From Aphelocoma coerulescens (Eukaryota; Chordata; Aves; Passeriformes; Corvidae): a DNA stretch of 64,000 nt. The stretch covers positions 32,993,001 through 33,057,000 of the forward strand of contig NC_091013.1 in the NCBI RefSeq assembly GCF_041296385.1, given 5' to 3'. Positions 22,403 through 36,800 of this stretch are shown one piece after another. How positions within the stretch are numbered: the first letter of the stretch is position 1; each line of letters begins with the position of its first letter. The notes beneath the pieces are model-generated. The model was not told the origin of the DNA. It saw only the letters and a program-made list of their open reading frames with translations, and ran no database searches. The translations under genes and the position numbers were made by a program.

Positions 22403-25400
22403 GTAAGTGACTTGTTAACAAAGATTTTTATCTGGATTGGTGGTCTTGGCATCAATACTAGCTTTTGAAAAAGACAGTAAATACCACTGTGATAAGCTGT
22501 TTTGATTCTGATTTAGTCCTATTTTCTGCTATAATTCTGGTTTTCGTGTCTCAGCAAGAGAAGAACAAACCTACAAGCAATATTATGCTCTATGTTGTCT
22601 ATCGAAAAATGCGGGTAGATCTTCAATGGTAAAATAGCCATCTTAGGAAAAAAAAAAAGTATGAAATGAAGCCATTTTCAAGAAAACTCTTGAGCTGTTG
22701 TTTCAAGAGCCAATCAAATATACAGAGCTTCATAATGTGGAGTTAATGAAAATAATAACAGCATATTTATTTGGAATTCAACATCTCTTCAGTGGTTACT
22801 TTTCTTTCATTGAGTTACCAACAATCTCGACCCCCTAAGTATAATTTTGAAGAAGTTATACCTAGCCGTACTGCATATGTAAAGGCAGGAGAAACTGAAG
22901 GAGACAGTGTGATAGTGTGGCAATAATAAACCTATGGCTGGTCAGTTGTTATGGTCCTAACTCTAGGTCTTTCCTCAGTTCTGCAGCAACATATTCAGAT
23001 TTAGAAAGCAAGCTGAATGTTTATGTAGCTATAGGGTTATGGATAGCTGTGGCTGCTTGTGCAACTTTCCAGTTTGGATTCATTGTATTATTCCTCTTCT
23101 TAAATTAGGTTGATTTTTTTATTAATACAACTTGGAAATGGAGGACCTGTTAATATCTTACTGTACTTAAAGATCTTAAAATAACCTCTTCAAAGCAATG
23201 GCTCTTTTTCTCAATGCCATGCAAAGGCTGCCATGTACAATGTTCCTGTAAGACTATAATGAATGCATTGCATGTATCTTTTGTAGTTTTGGAAGAAAAG
23301 CTCCTGGGTTTAAAAGGTGGTCTGGTTGTTCAGCCTTATTCTTTGGTTTTGTCTATAAGCATGAAAGAAGGCAAATCATTGCAGCATATCAAATATAAGG
23401 TGGCCAGAGACTCCTATGCACCCCGGCAATGGAAAATCTGGCAAGTAAACACAGAACAAATTATGTGCTGTGAACAACTTGGCATCATATTCAATGACTG
23501 TGAAATGTGTTGATTGGTATTTCATGTCAAGCACTGAATGTCAAACAATGGGAGTACCTGCTCCATTCTAGAACTAATAAATAGCTAATTATCTTGGCCC
23601 TTCCCTGATGGTCTACCAGAGCAACTTCTCCAGAGAACAATTTATTGGAAGGTCCTCTGGTTTGCATTTACTCTAGGAATGGGTACTCTGTTCAAAAGCA
23701 ATGGGGGCAATGTGTTTTTGCTCTTCACCTTTCTGAATTAGTTTGTAAGTAGAATTTTGGGGTGCTGGAAATGTATGTGGAATAATAAGAAAGCATTTGA
23801 TCAAAACTACTTCAGGTAGAAAGAAGGAAAAATTAATAATAGGAGAAATCAGTGGGTTTTGGAAGATTATTGTAGCAGGGTCTTATTTATGTGTTAACTT
23901 TGAGTTCAAGATACCCTATGGCACCAAGATAGATAGATGTACCAAAATACCAGTTTTAAAAATGCATATTGTATCTCTTTTATAATAAATGGTCTTGTTA
24001 GGGTAGTTGATGAGTGTATGGCATTGAGATATTTCTTGGTCACAACTGAAGAATAATATGTGCAATGTGTAAGGGCAGAATGATAAAATGATGAAATATA
24101 AAATTTAGATATCTGAAGTTTTAAGAACTCAAGACTGCTTAAAGCTATATTTAAACTTTTGAATAGAAATGGACCTTATTTCAGATGTGCTTGTGGACAG
24201 TATATCCCACTGAAACTGAGTCTCAACTAGCTTGGTACTTTTGAACTTTATTCCTGTTCTCAAACCTAATTACCAATATAGGAGATTGACATTAGGCACT
24301 CAAATGTAGCAAACCTTTGTCCAAAAACTCAGTTTCTGTTCTGTTACTTTGGAGTTTGTCCAAACATACATAAGAGAGCAGCAATGATCTTGCAGTCTCA
24401 AATTTACAGTGAAGAGGGCAAGTCCTCCTCACAAACCTGCAAGCCACTGTGCTGTGTGATGGCTTGTCTTTCCAATGGCACAAGTGATTGAGAAGCTTCT
24501 TTTCCCCCCATTTGTGTTATTTCAGCTGTTTGGCTACAGTATTCAGTAGCCCTGATTTGGTCTACTGGAAGAAAAAAACCAAAGACTTTTCAGAATTAAA
24601 AATAAAAATTTATTTATTTTTAAGTAAGCAGTTTTTCATGTCAACTGTGAACCACTGAAGCACGGGTACACAAAGAGCTGAGCAGAAACAGTAGCTGGAA
24701 ATTATCTGTGTCTGAGGAAGAGGAAGGAAGGGACCATCTTCAGTCTGATATCTGTCATATAACTGAAATTTCAAAGGGACAGGCATGTGCATGAAAATCC
24801 CATTTCAGGAGAAAATAAAAGGTGATTCTTGGTAGAATCCATCTATACCCTTTTCTCAACAGGACAGGAACTTTTAACTTTTCTCCCCTAAATTATTATT
24901 AAAAGTTGAGCTGTTCTGTCCAGGCAACTTGGTAAGGTGGTGGTTGATTGAGCAAAAAGAATGATGATTGCATTGATTTCCATCTCTTCTATTTCAAGAG
25001 TGAGATCAACACGTACAAGGCAGACTTTCCTGCTGTGTACTTCCAAACTTAGACCTTGGCTCAATTACTTTTTTCTTAGTCTGCAGCACTTCTGAGCGAA
25101 AATCATGTGGAGCTTCTCTAGAGATCAAACTCCGCATGTATATTTTCTGATCAGTTTTCATCAGTGATTTTCATCTAGTGGGTGAAACCTAGGAAATAAT
25201 TTTCTTTAAGATATTTTTTCAATGGGTGTTCAGCTGAATGTTCTAGCCAATTTTGTAGAGCAAAGCTTTTCAGATGTCATTAACTGTTGTAATTATGGTT
25301 AGACTTGACTATGAATATTAATATCTGTTTCTTTAACAGTCAGGAAAAAGTTGCTATCAGACACCTACTTGTAACAAAGTTAATCTCAGATGAATTTTAT

Positions 25401-26747
25401 GTGACTACAAGAAAGAATGAATCCTTTTATACTGAGTCTGTAAATGCCACAAGGGGATGAAATGTTGGGGACCCCTTCCAAAAGGCTTCAGGTCAAGGGA
25501 GAGGTAGTGTTCTGTGACAATGATGGCATACTCCACAGGACTATATGGCTAACCCTGCATTCTGTACTTTTTGTGGACAGTTTCTGCCACTTCCCCTAAA
25601 AGTTGTATCAGTGAGTAATTTTCTAGGTACTTTCAATACGTCTATTATAAACCTGAAGATTTCCAGAAAAAAAATCAAACCAACAGGATTGTGAAAGAGT
25701 AATGTGGTTGCTCTTCTATTAGAGACCCATCATTGAAATATCTTTATGAAGACAATAGAGACTTGTTTTCTGAATAGACAGAGGTGATTATTCCATTGTG
25801 ACATGGAAGACTTCTTTAGGTCATGGTTTTAAAAGACCTGATATGAAGAAGTAGGTATTGTGTAATAACAGACAAGGAAAAACAGGCTGAATCATGAACT
25901 GGTTGCAAGTGGCAGTAGCTTTAAAGACGTAATTTCAGCATTTTGAGTTATGGCATGATGTTATGAAATGGTAGAAATTATTGAGGTTATACATGAGTAT
26001 TTTGAAATTTAAGATTCCAAGATGCATGAATGCCCATTCAGAAATTTTGGGTGTCTTTTTAATAAATAAAAGCCATCATAAGTCTAAATATCTTGATGCC
26101 TGTCCTTTATCAAAAACATAATAGGATGTGAGCTTAGACTCATTTAAAGGATATAAAAACTGGTTTATTTAAAAGTAAATGACAAATGGATGCTATGAGC
26201 CAAATTATATGTTCCTATATGCACATTTTATCTCTTTGTCTTGGTTTTTATCACTTAATAAAGTAATTTAAAGAAATCTGCAATTCTCCATTTCAAGGTA
26301 CAATGTCATTAGAGACCTTGGATTGTAGGATAGAAGATTTTAATTCAACCTTTTCTTATTGAAAAACTTTGTTATATCTGTAATCATAGTGAACACTCTT
26401 CCCCTATTTTAGGGAATCTTAGGGATCTTCTAAATGAGTTCTTTTAATTAATTTTTTTAATTTTCGGATTCATTTGCAATCTTTTTTTTTTATTTCTTCC
26501 CCATGCTTTATATTGTAGACTAGATGTATGAATTCCATATCACTCAGTTTTATATATCTGTCCTTGTTTAATATATATTTTTTTTTGGTACTTTCCATTC
26601 AAAGTGGTGTCCAGGAAGCATATGATTTTTCATTAAAATCCACGATCCATTTTTTGTCGACCCTCCTGTTCTTGTCAATAGCTGTAAAGGTTTATAAATT
26701 GCCTTATAAAACATAATCTTGTTACAGTGCAGATTATTGTAACACGA

Positions 26748-27008
26748 TGTAGCAAACCAGGAGTCCTGTGGAAAGGAAATATATATGGACAGATTCTTGA
26801 TAGATGTTTGAGAGCTGTTTATTTCCCCAGCCGCATGGTCGGGGCTCTGCCAAGGAACTCAGGCAATCATGGGACCCGAGGGTCCCTGCCCGCGCAGGGG
26901 AACACAAAACAACCACTGGGGAACGAGGCTGACCAGGGAAACCCCGTGTGTCTGTGCCCTCAGGGCCCCTCTCCCAGGGCTACATGGCGGGGGGAGGAGA
27001 CCCCGACA
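26748..27008 (-). mobile_element. Probable ERV LTR fragment (unit A)
   Basis: Read on the - strand the segment starts TGTCGGGGTC, is GC-rich, and ends with an AATAAA poly(A) signal about 75 nt before a TTTGCTACA terminus. That gives TG...CA ends and a signal placed as in an LTR. It stands out as a GC-rich island in AT-rich intron. No target-site duplication is found at these exact ends, so the boundaries or integrity are uncertain. It is antisense to GABRG3. Confidence 0.5.
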
Positions 27009-27014
27009 TAGTCT

Positions 27015-27375
27015 TGATGCCTTTTCCTGGTCTTAAAATCAAGAATCAAACACGGTTAGAAGAGAAAAAGGGGTTTTACCTCAGTATTTATTTTAAGGAT
27101 CCTTAGGTGCACTACGTCCAGGTCGAATGCACTTCAGTGCACACCGCAATGCTCACCCACAATAGATCACGTATAACATTATAGGTCTTACTAATTAGCA
27201 TATCTATCAAAAATTCCCCAATGAGAGGCTTGAGTGAGCCCCCCTCCCCAAGGAGCCTTCCCCTGGATGGTTCTATTTTAGTTTACAAAATGTGTTCTGG
27301 AGAGGACCTTGGTGTCTGGGGCATTCTGATCCCTAACTACGAAGCTTTTAAAATGTTTAGTCTCCTAGCTTGACA
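27015..27375 (-). mobile_element. Probable ERV LTR (unit B), abutting unit A
   Basis: On the - strand it begins TGTCAAGCTAGG, has AATAAA (within AAAATAAATACTGAGG) about 90 nt before the end, a T/C-rich stretch, and ends GGCATCA, which is LTR-like architecture. Only six bases separate it from unit A. No flanking duplication is seen, and the right limit could extend beyond 27375. It is antisense to GABRG3. Confidence 0.5.
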
Positions 27376-30300
27376 AACAAGTCCAAGAGTGTAGGCTAAA
27401 AAACCACTAAGATATAGAAGTTATAAAAAGGTATAAAAGAGGCATAAAAGAAAAGGCAAAAATCATCATGGCATCAGTCTTAGCGTGGCTTACTGTAGCC
27501 TGGTTTTCTACAGATAAGCAATACTGGCTTGTCAATAAAAGAATAGAAAAGGGAAGGAGACCAATATACAAATTGGTAACTAGACATAAATAGTGGGGAA
27601 GAAAAAATCCCCCAGAAGCAGTTTTGTGGGACAGAAAGGTAAACACGGTAAAATTACATAGACTATTAAACCTCGATGGCATCAAAACCTGTGTATTTGT
27701 GCATTCACATATACAGGGTTAACTGAGTAGCTACAAGAATCTGAGGCTGCAGCACAAATTGCTATTGAAGGAAAAATTTGACACCTGTGTGGTTTTTGCA
27801 ACTGGAATCTCATTTTAACACAGCTGTACAGAAAGTAGGTTGAAGAGAGTGTGAGAAGCAACCTTATAAACTATACTTACCTTACCTATAAAAATAGTAA
27901 TTGGTTATATGCTGGATATACGGTCATCTCTTTATTCTCACGTATTTTTAAATGGCAATTCAGAGTGTTTCTTTTATGTATTTTATCACTACATTCTTTT
28001 GTGTCCACTCTCTAGGCTATGTCAAATATCTTTATGGGTACTATATTTCCCATTTGTTCAGTTAAGTGTTCTAAGATAAAAGCAATTTTTACACTATTTT
28101 ACCCCTTAATGTATTGGTAGACTTCTTTGAACTTTAGTTTCAAAGTGCCCACATGCTTGTTTTGCTTCTCCACTAGACAATATAGATATCTAAAAGAATA
28201 GTCTTGATCTGGAGACTTGTCTAAAATACTGTTCAAAGCTTACAATTAAGTCTGTATTTCTTGCATGCTTTAAGTGTTTGTCTATTTGCTTGATAGTTAA
28301 AATTATTGTTGGAACACCTGCAATTATAGAAACATAGCCTGGTGAATCTTTCCATAATAGGGCAAAGCTACTTTATAGCCAGATTTCATCCCATTTTCTG
28401 CCCACTGTGAAATACCCCCAAGTATTTCCTTTATGGGCATGTTCTCAAAGATAGTGCAAGTCACTGTTTGGGCACGAGACCGATGCCTTGCTCATTGTTA
28501 ACTCGAAGTGTGTTTTTCTAACTCTATCTCACTATCTTATCTCACTACCTAATCTATTTATAAAGCAATTGTGTAGTGAGATGGTTTCAGTTATTTCTGA
28601 GGAGTGAGTTTTCCAGTTGATGGGTTCAGATAATCACTGAAATAATGGAATGCCTTGGGATATTTGTATCTTTCCCCGCAAATTTTACAAGCACCGTTTT
28701 TGCTCTGTGACTTAAGAGACCTAAGTCATGTACTGGACTAAATTTTAGTCTGAGTGGGTCTGTTTATGACGACTAAGATACTAATCATACACTTGAACAT
28801 TTTGCTAGATTAAGATCAGGTTACTGTGCTTGTTTCTAGAGCATATTTATATACTGTCATCAAGTTTGGATCTCTCTTGATAAAAAATATGTATGCATTA
28901 TAGAAAACTTTTAAGATTAATGGATTTTTTTCTGATAAATCAAAATCACCTCGTGTACAGGCTCATTCTTGTCTTAAGCTCTGGCAGTCAGTGCCTCACT
29001 ATGAAAATGTTTCTGGGAGGTAGTAGTAATAAAATGAAACTTGAATCTATCTGTGGCTTCTGTTCCACCACTGATGTTTTGAGAGGCTCATACAATTTCA
29101 AAAGTGAAACTGACCGGAAAAGAGGAAGTTGAGGGGGAAAAGGGAACATGGATTGAATTTTTCACATATCACCTTGGCAGTGTCTAGATTTGATCTTCTC
29201 TAGGGCTTCCCTTTGTGTGACTAAAACAGGGCCTGGGAGATACAGACTTGGATAAAGGCCTTATGTTGCCCTTGTTTGAGGTGCAATGGGATGGACTAGA
29301 ATAATGTTCACTTTTCTGCAATGAAGCTTGTGCTGTGATGTGTAGCAGTAAAATACATACTGCCATAATTTACCTCACTGGCACGAAATCCAGTTCGCTT
29401 CTTGGAGGAATGATAGATTCTGTCACAAGTCTTTGGTAATGGACTGGTCTTCTGTCTGCTGCTCTGTCTTATCAGAATTCAAGAAGATTGTCAAATATGG
29501 ATGGACTTAGCCTTAGTGGTGTCTCAAAAGGTGTATGACAAATGAGCAGTTTAATTTCAGTAAGATAGGAAAATTAAATGTCTCATCTGCTTAGTAGTGG
29601 GTATTAAGATTTGAAGAGCAGCTAGGCTAAATGTTTTTTTCCATAGATAAACAGTGTGACAACATCTAACACGTACCTTCTCTTTGAGGTAGGGTATTAG
29701 CCTTCATACAAAAAGTGGTAAGAAACTAATTTCCAGCCTAGCCCCAGTTTTTAAGGCTCTATTTCGCCCACTTCAATAACCTCTTTTTTGGGCCTGCAGG
29801 CCTTAGGCTTTAGAATTAGTGTACTCAGGTTAAAGTTCCTTTAGAAAGTAGTTGCCCTTCTTGTTCATAGCTTCACATTCTTTATCGCCAACATTTGGGA
29901 AAGTAAGTTTAGAAAAACTATGACTAAATTTCTGTGTAGGGTATTGAACTACTTTAGGGTAAATTGACAATCTCTTGGCCTAAATCAGTTTCATTTTTGA
30001 GTGGTCAAGTGTTTATCAACTTTGTTTTAGACTTTCAGCTTTCCATGATTGCTCCATGAAAGAGTAATTACTTTTGTGTCGACCTGTTTATTGGATTCCT
30101 GAATGATATTGACCTAATTTAAACCATGGTTTTGAGAGTTTGGTCTTCCTTAGTTCTTTCAGTGATGGATTTATTCAGGAAGCAAATGGATGTTGTTGAT
30201 TTTTTCTGTAAGTAATAGAGATATACTAATGACTAGTTATTGTAAGACTTCATGGTATAACTCTCTGGGAATGTAGACCTAGCCATCACAGCATCCACAG

Positions 30301-33300
30301 AGCAATTCCAGCAGCATTATAAATGTGCTTGGTAGTTAGGAAGAAGTAAGTGAATACAGGGTTATAAACTGTTCTTGGGTCACAGAGTCATCTTCAGCTT
30401 TCTGTAAGATTTTTTGGTTTGTAAAGAATGAATACTCATCAGCATCATTTGAATATCAGAGCAATGATCGGCATATTCCACACCATTGTTGCAATGAGCA
30501 AAACCCAGAAGAACCTCCCTACCTTACTCTTTTTTTTTAACAGGAGAACTTGTCATCCATCTAATTAGACATAATTTCCTTTTTTGTCAGATTGATGAAA
30601 AATAAGGTTTAGAGAATTGTATTACATTTCCCTTCAAGCTTTTTTAGTGTCCCTTGACTCTTAAGAACTCTCAGATATGCTTTTTTCTGGTACAGACAAG
30701 GTATTTCTACTGAATGACTACACAGAACTGAAGAATAATACAAATGCTTGGTTTCTGCAATTAAAAATGTCCACAGCCTGCAGGGTTGTATCCGTATCCC
30801 AGCACTTCCATGCTTTTGCTAACACAGTATACTTTCCTCTTTTTAAATCAAAGTTGTCCTAATTTATTGCTTTCTTGGTCTGGAAAAGGGTTTTTCATGT
30901 GGTCAAAAATAGCGATATTCTAAGTTCTTTATATGTTTTCATAGCTTTCTTCCTCAAGTTCTTTCCACCGCAGTCTTCTTTTGTGTCTGCTTTTCATTAG
31001 ACTTATAAGATACAGGTGGGTTCTGTTACATACTGTGTTGTGTTGGGCAAGCTGTTTTCTACACTTAAAACTTCTATCTCCTCATGAAACTTTGTGTTTC
31101 TTTTCCTACTTCTACAAATTACATTTGCAACCCTTGAAAGTGAAGAAATTTTGTGAGAGGAAGCTGTTCTTGTAACTATTTTTAGTTTTTTGCACACTAC
31201 ACAGAAGCAGATAGTTTTGACCATAGAGCTTTGGATATGTTTTAGTTAAGCATTTCAGATATTAAAGTGGAGTCACTGTTTTAAAACAACAGGCATTTTA
31301 ATGGTATTATAATAATTTTACTAACTGCTGTTTGAGGGTTTTTTAAGGTTATAAATGATAAAGATACAGAAACTATTCAGGGGTCTAGGAGAATAAATTT
31401 TCAAGGCCGTTGTGACATTTTTAAACCAAATAAACTGCTGGTTTTCTTTCTGACTGTTTCCTGTGCTTACCCCACAGTTTATCTGGGAAATTGCGTTCCT
31501 TGGGAGACTTGGGAGCAGGGATAACTTATTCTTGCTTTCTCACAATTGCTTTGGCATATTTTTCAAGGAGAACAGAATTTTTAAAAATATTTAAGGAACT
31601 TAGTCATGGGAGGTATTAAATACCTAGCCTTCATACCTTTGTGAACATAGCCCTCTCTTTGTCAGGTCAGAATTATGAAAATTGCAACAGGTTCATAAAG
31701 GTATGACAGTGTCAAGCTCTTTCTTACAGTGTATAGCTTAACATAAATGACAATGGTTGTTAAATAGTTACATCAGCTCCACTGAGATTTTCCTTGCATA
31801 GATAGTGAATATTTGAATAAGATGAGATTAGAAATTTAGATTAAATCTGTATGATTCTTGGTTTACCAGAAGAAATCTGGTATGATTTTGGTAAGTATTC
31901 TTTTTAGGAATTTTGGTCTAAACAAAAAAAATATGTCATAATAATAGGACTGTTTTACCTGTTTTGATTTGAGATTTAAAATAACAATCTTTGAAGGAAA
32001 GAGTTTAGGCCAGCAGTTACAAAGAAAAATGGAGAAAACACTTGGTCTTGGAGACTCTTCATCATGGTGGCACAGACACAGTGATTATTTCACTGTCATG
32101 TAATTTGTTTCTGTATTACTATTCTTCTGTGAAGCCAAAAGTTCCTGTGAGGACTGTATGGAAGAAACAGAACAAATGTGATACAGCACAGGGAACTGCA
32201 AGAGAGGAGGAAGGATGAAAATGGTTGGATACTATTTTGAGAACATTTCATAAGACAGCCATGCTATTTCAGACCTCCTGGTCCTTCTCCTCAAGAGAGA
32301 TTACTAAATCCTTCAAAAGAAGAATCCTGGAAATTAAATTTCATAATCCTGTTGAACATGGAAAAGCACAAGCTCAAAAGTGACATTGGTATTGTGACTC
32401 TGTACTTGTGCTCCTGGTAATCTCTTCAAGTGGTGACTACTTGTCACCTTTCCTGCCTATTGCATCTTTCTCTGCTTCGGTTATATGTACTAACCTTTCT
32501 CTCTGCTGTCTGTTGATTAATGAATCTTATTTTTACCCAGAACATGTTTATCTCGACAGGCTAGAAGTTTGCAATGGCTCTCTCAGATAAGAAAAAGGAC
32601 ACGTGTGCACAAGATTCTATGATTTTTTTTCCACCTGTACTGTTTACCCAATAAGAATAAGTAACCTTTGCTTTCAGACCTTGCCTCTCAAAACCATTTT
32701 TGAAAACAGTAGCTAGTGAACTCAAGGGACAGTGAGCTTTGGCTGATAGTTCATGTTTGGTAAAGTGTGTCAGCTAACTGAGACAAAGAAATAACTGTCA
32801 TCTGCTTGCACACACTCAATATATCAGACTCTGACAGCTCTATGCTTTCAAATGGCTTTCCAGGTGGATATTTCCCTGAAGTATATTTGCTGCAGAGTGC
32901 ACAGTATGTGTTTTTCATTACCTAGAAGGCTTATAGATTGAGGTCAAATTAAAAAGCAGTCAAAACTGTGAATTATAGAAAGGTATGGTCCTAGACTTTC
33001 AATTTATAGAGATTATTATATTGGAATAAAAAAAGCTTTTTTTGTTTGTCCAAAAGTGCCAATTGCTTAATTTTACTACTCCTAGTAACTGAAGAATTGG
33101 GATCGCCAAACTACTTGCTGGTCTTCCCCCCTGCAAATGGAAATAAAAAATTTCCTCCTGTATTACTTACCTATCTCAGTCTTGGTCTTCATTACTCTGG
33201 GTGAAATTGTCCCTTGAGCATATGCTCACTAAACATCTGGCCATCTTTAAGGCAAAGAAGTTTCAATTTTCCTAAATTGGATTCATGCATTATGCAAACG

Positions 33301-36233
33301 TTACTTCATTAGACACTGAGATGAGCTATCAAGCTATATTGTTTGGTCAGAATAATGTAGGCTCAATGCTGATTTGAAATCAGACTATCAATTTTGGATA
33401 AATTCAGTTCATGCAATCATTTTTGCTTGTGATTCAATTAGGGCATACATAGTGATTGAGGTAAATGCAGTCAATGATTTTGTCTCTGTTTCTGACTTAT
33501 TCTGATACCTATATGCAATGTGTGAAACAGCATAAACAATAAAAGAGCTAAATTAATCTCTCAGAAAGTTAACAGAACTATGCCAGGCATAATTTTGAGC
33601 CATGTTCTCCTAAAATATTCCACACTGAGAGTCTAATTATAAGACCTAAAATTACCCAGAGTTGATTTTGGCACTAGAACATACTGGATCCTCACCGCCT
33701 TCTGTCTTTTCTTTGAATGTGCACTGTGTGGAGAGTGCAAAGTGAAACACCTGTAAATTGGGGAATTTCTTCTGTGCTGCATGGGGCCAAACAAATATGA
33801 GATGTATGCAGTAGCAAAGGATCTGCCTGGTGCCTGATATTGCAGTCTGAATTCCACAGGGGACCCCGTTTCTCACCTGACATAAATGGTTGAATTCATC
33901 AATATAAATGGAAATGTGGTGATCTGTGCTAGCCTGCTGCTTTCATATTTCTTTTTTTCCTGAAGTACTTGTGATTGCTTCCAGATTAAAAGGTTAGATA
34001 CTAGGAGTTTTTAGTTTGCATAATATTATATTTTAGTATATAATTCTTTTGCAGAGTATATTAGAAAAAAAAAAAAAAGACTGCAAGATTGTTTGATTGC
34101 CCTCACCTGAAATCTGTTTGTCTTTATTTTTTTTCCCTGCAATGTGTTCTCTAACTCTCTGTTGTCTGAAACTATATTTATGTAAATTGGTCTGAGCATT
34201 TCTTTGCCATCTGGATAGTACTGTAAAAATGGTATAAAGAAAAGGAAAGTAAAAACAAATATAGGAAGCCTGGGAGAATATCTTAAAAAAGAGAAAACTG
34301 GACCTGTATTTTGAGAGCTGCCTAACTGGACCAGCACACAAAGTTTTTGACAGATTGTGGCACAGCTAGGTTAGCTAACTGGAAAGAGGCAGACTGGGAG
34401 TTTCTTCTGGATTTTCCAAAAGTCTGGCTAAACTGGTATTGTGTGGTTGTTCTAGATAACGACAGCTGATACACTGAATGGTCAACTTGTGTAAATTCTT
34501 TGGTTTAGCTCAGATTTATGCATGAAATTTTTGCTGACATAGTAGTGTTTAGGAATGTGGCTTCTTTCTACATATTTCACCATCTCTTACATTTGGAATT
34601 GGTTTTTTATATGTTGTTGCTAATATATTTCAGCCTGTACAAATATATAGCCAGTGATAACAGAATCGCTCACATTTTAAACTCTTTATAGGTCTAGAGT
34701 TACAAGGATCTTTGTAAAATGCTTTGAGTAAAATGGCAAACAAACTAGCGGTCAAAATCATAATTAAATTAAAATGAGGAACATGCCAAAAATCCATCAG
34801 CTCCTAAATAAATGATCTGATTTATACCAAGTATCACGTAGAAGCTAAAGTCAGGAACTGCATTTGAAAGTGCTTTTTGATTATTTTGTTTCTAATGGAG
34901 TTTTAAAAGGCTCAGCTTCCATTTTCATTAGAATTTGAAGCCTGTCCATGGGCTAAATCTCCATTTGTTTCAACTGAGCATTTTCCAGAATGAGAGGGAG
35001 GACAGAGTCAGTTTACATAGAAAACTGCAGACAATTTTAGCTTTATCTAGTAATTTGTTCCTGTGGAACTATCTTGGATCATAAAACTAAAATAAAAGTG
35101 GTGAAATAAGGATATAAGTACTTGGGGCTGATGTTATAATCTAATTAAACATCTGTGTAGTGTTTTTCTTTATAAATACTGGATTTCAGATGAGTACTGT
35201 AAAGAACAGCAGATATATATTGCAAAACCTTGCCAAAAGCAGTTCAGACAGTGGTTTGGCTCTGAAGAAAATATAGGAACGTGTTTTTTTCATTTTCAAA
35301 AGCAAGCACCTTTCACCAAACTTTCTTATGTCATGCGGTTAGAAAGGACACTAAATTTTAAGGCTTTGGAGGTGGGAAGACATTTCCTGCGTGTCAGAAG
35401 TGCATTCTGTTGTCACTGAGAAAATATGCCTGCAAGTCTGTTTGCACATGCTCTGCAGAGAAAAAATGGTTTTATCAGCTTAAGTCTCTGATTCCACCTG
35501 TGATGCACATGTTTTAGTGTGAGCGTGGGCCAGATTTTCTGGAGAGCTTACGTTTGAGCTACTGCAGCTGGTGTAAAAGAGCAATGTTCTGTGCTCCTAG
35601 TGATCTTGCTGTGATGCAGCAGCAAGGAAGAGGGAGTTGAAAAGCCAAAGTTATGGTTGATTTTTTTTTTTTCTCACTTGTACTCAGGCATGATATAACA
35701 GTCCTGCATTTCTTGGTAGTCTACCATGGTTTTGCAAAAATAGCTCCTCCTTCAGCATACACAGAGTTTCTGTGATCTGAGGCTCTTTGTTTAGTACAGG
35801 AGTTTTTTCCTTGTTGTAGTACAAGCAGGTGCTTATAGGGACACAATAGGAGGGCCTTGAGGTTGGAGCAGCAGAATGCTGCTCCAATGGAACTGGGTCT
35901 TGCTTCTGTCAAAGAAAATGTAGTACAATGTGGGACAAGATGTTTATAGCAAACTTCTCAAAATGGCTATTAGTCGGATGTTCCTTACCTTTGTGAGCTA
36001 ATTTGACACTGTGTCCTGGTATACAGTAGCTCAATAGACACTGAACTAATGAATGTTGAAAGTAAATCATAGGACATTACATGTTACTTAATAGAAATTA
36101 TTTGGGGGAAAAAAACAACCAAAACCTAACAAAAAATGAGAAAGCCTCGTTTCAAGCACCAAACTAAAATGTTCTGTGAACTTTTGACTTAGTCTCAGAG
36201 GCAGAAATAATGATGAAACTTTTCTGGGAAGAC

Positions 36234-36800
36234 CATAGAATCACAGAATATCCTTAGTTTGAAGGATCCACAAGGATATCAAAAGCCCAACTCCACGCCC
36301 CTCACAGGACAGTCCCAAGAATCACACCATGTGCCTGAGAGTGTTGTCCAAATGTTCCTTGAGCTCTGTCAGGCTGGTGCTGTGACCACTGCCCTGGGGA
36401 ACCTGTTCCAGTGCACAGCCACCCTCTGGGTGAAGAACCTTTTCCTAATATCCAACCTAAACCTTCCCTGACACACTTTCATGTCATTCCCGCGGGTCCT
36501 GTCACCACAGAGAAGAGATCAGAAATGAAATGAGGTCTCCCCTCAGTCTCCTCCCGGCTGAACAGACCTAGTGCCCTCAGACACTCATCACACAGCTTTG
36601 TCTCAAGGCCCTTCAACCTCCCTGTGCTCCTGCTTTGGACACTCTCTAACAGTTTAATATTTTTCTTATATTGTGATGCCCCAAGCTGAGGCTGCCCCAG
36701 TGCAGAGCAGGACATGAAAATCACCACCTTCAACTGACAGGTGATGCTGTGGCTGATGGAGCTGAGGACAAGATAAGACAGATAAGTGTCTGGTAGCACA
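36234..36800 (-). mobile_element. CR1 LINE 3' fragment with decayed ORF2 end
   Basis: The + strand begins with an antisense CR1 terminus (atagaatcacagaat) followed by hallmark CR1 text such as gaacctgttccagtgcacag, ccaccctctgggtgaagaac and atatccaacctaaacc. The - strand frame at 36479-36808 keeps CR1-like reverse-transcriptase C-terminal signatures (LLESVQ, KGLE, LRALGLFS) but the frame is broken downstream. 5'-truncated and inactive; antisense to GABRG3. Confidence 0.93.

Noticed and set aside
23214..23513. 99-codon + frame just after exon 3
   Set aside because: It does not match the expected exon 4 peptide of gamma subunits or any known protein, and has no acceptor/donor pair in the right phase.
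26727..27011. 94-codon + frame near 26.8 kb
   Set aside because: It lies antisense within an LTR-like GC-rich segment. Not a gene.
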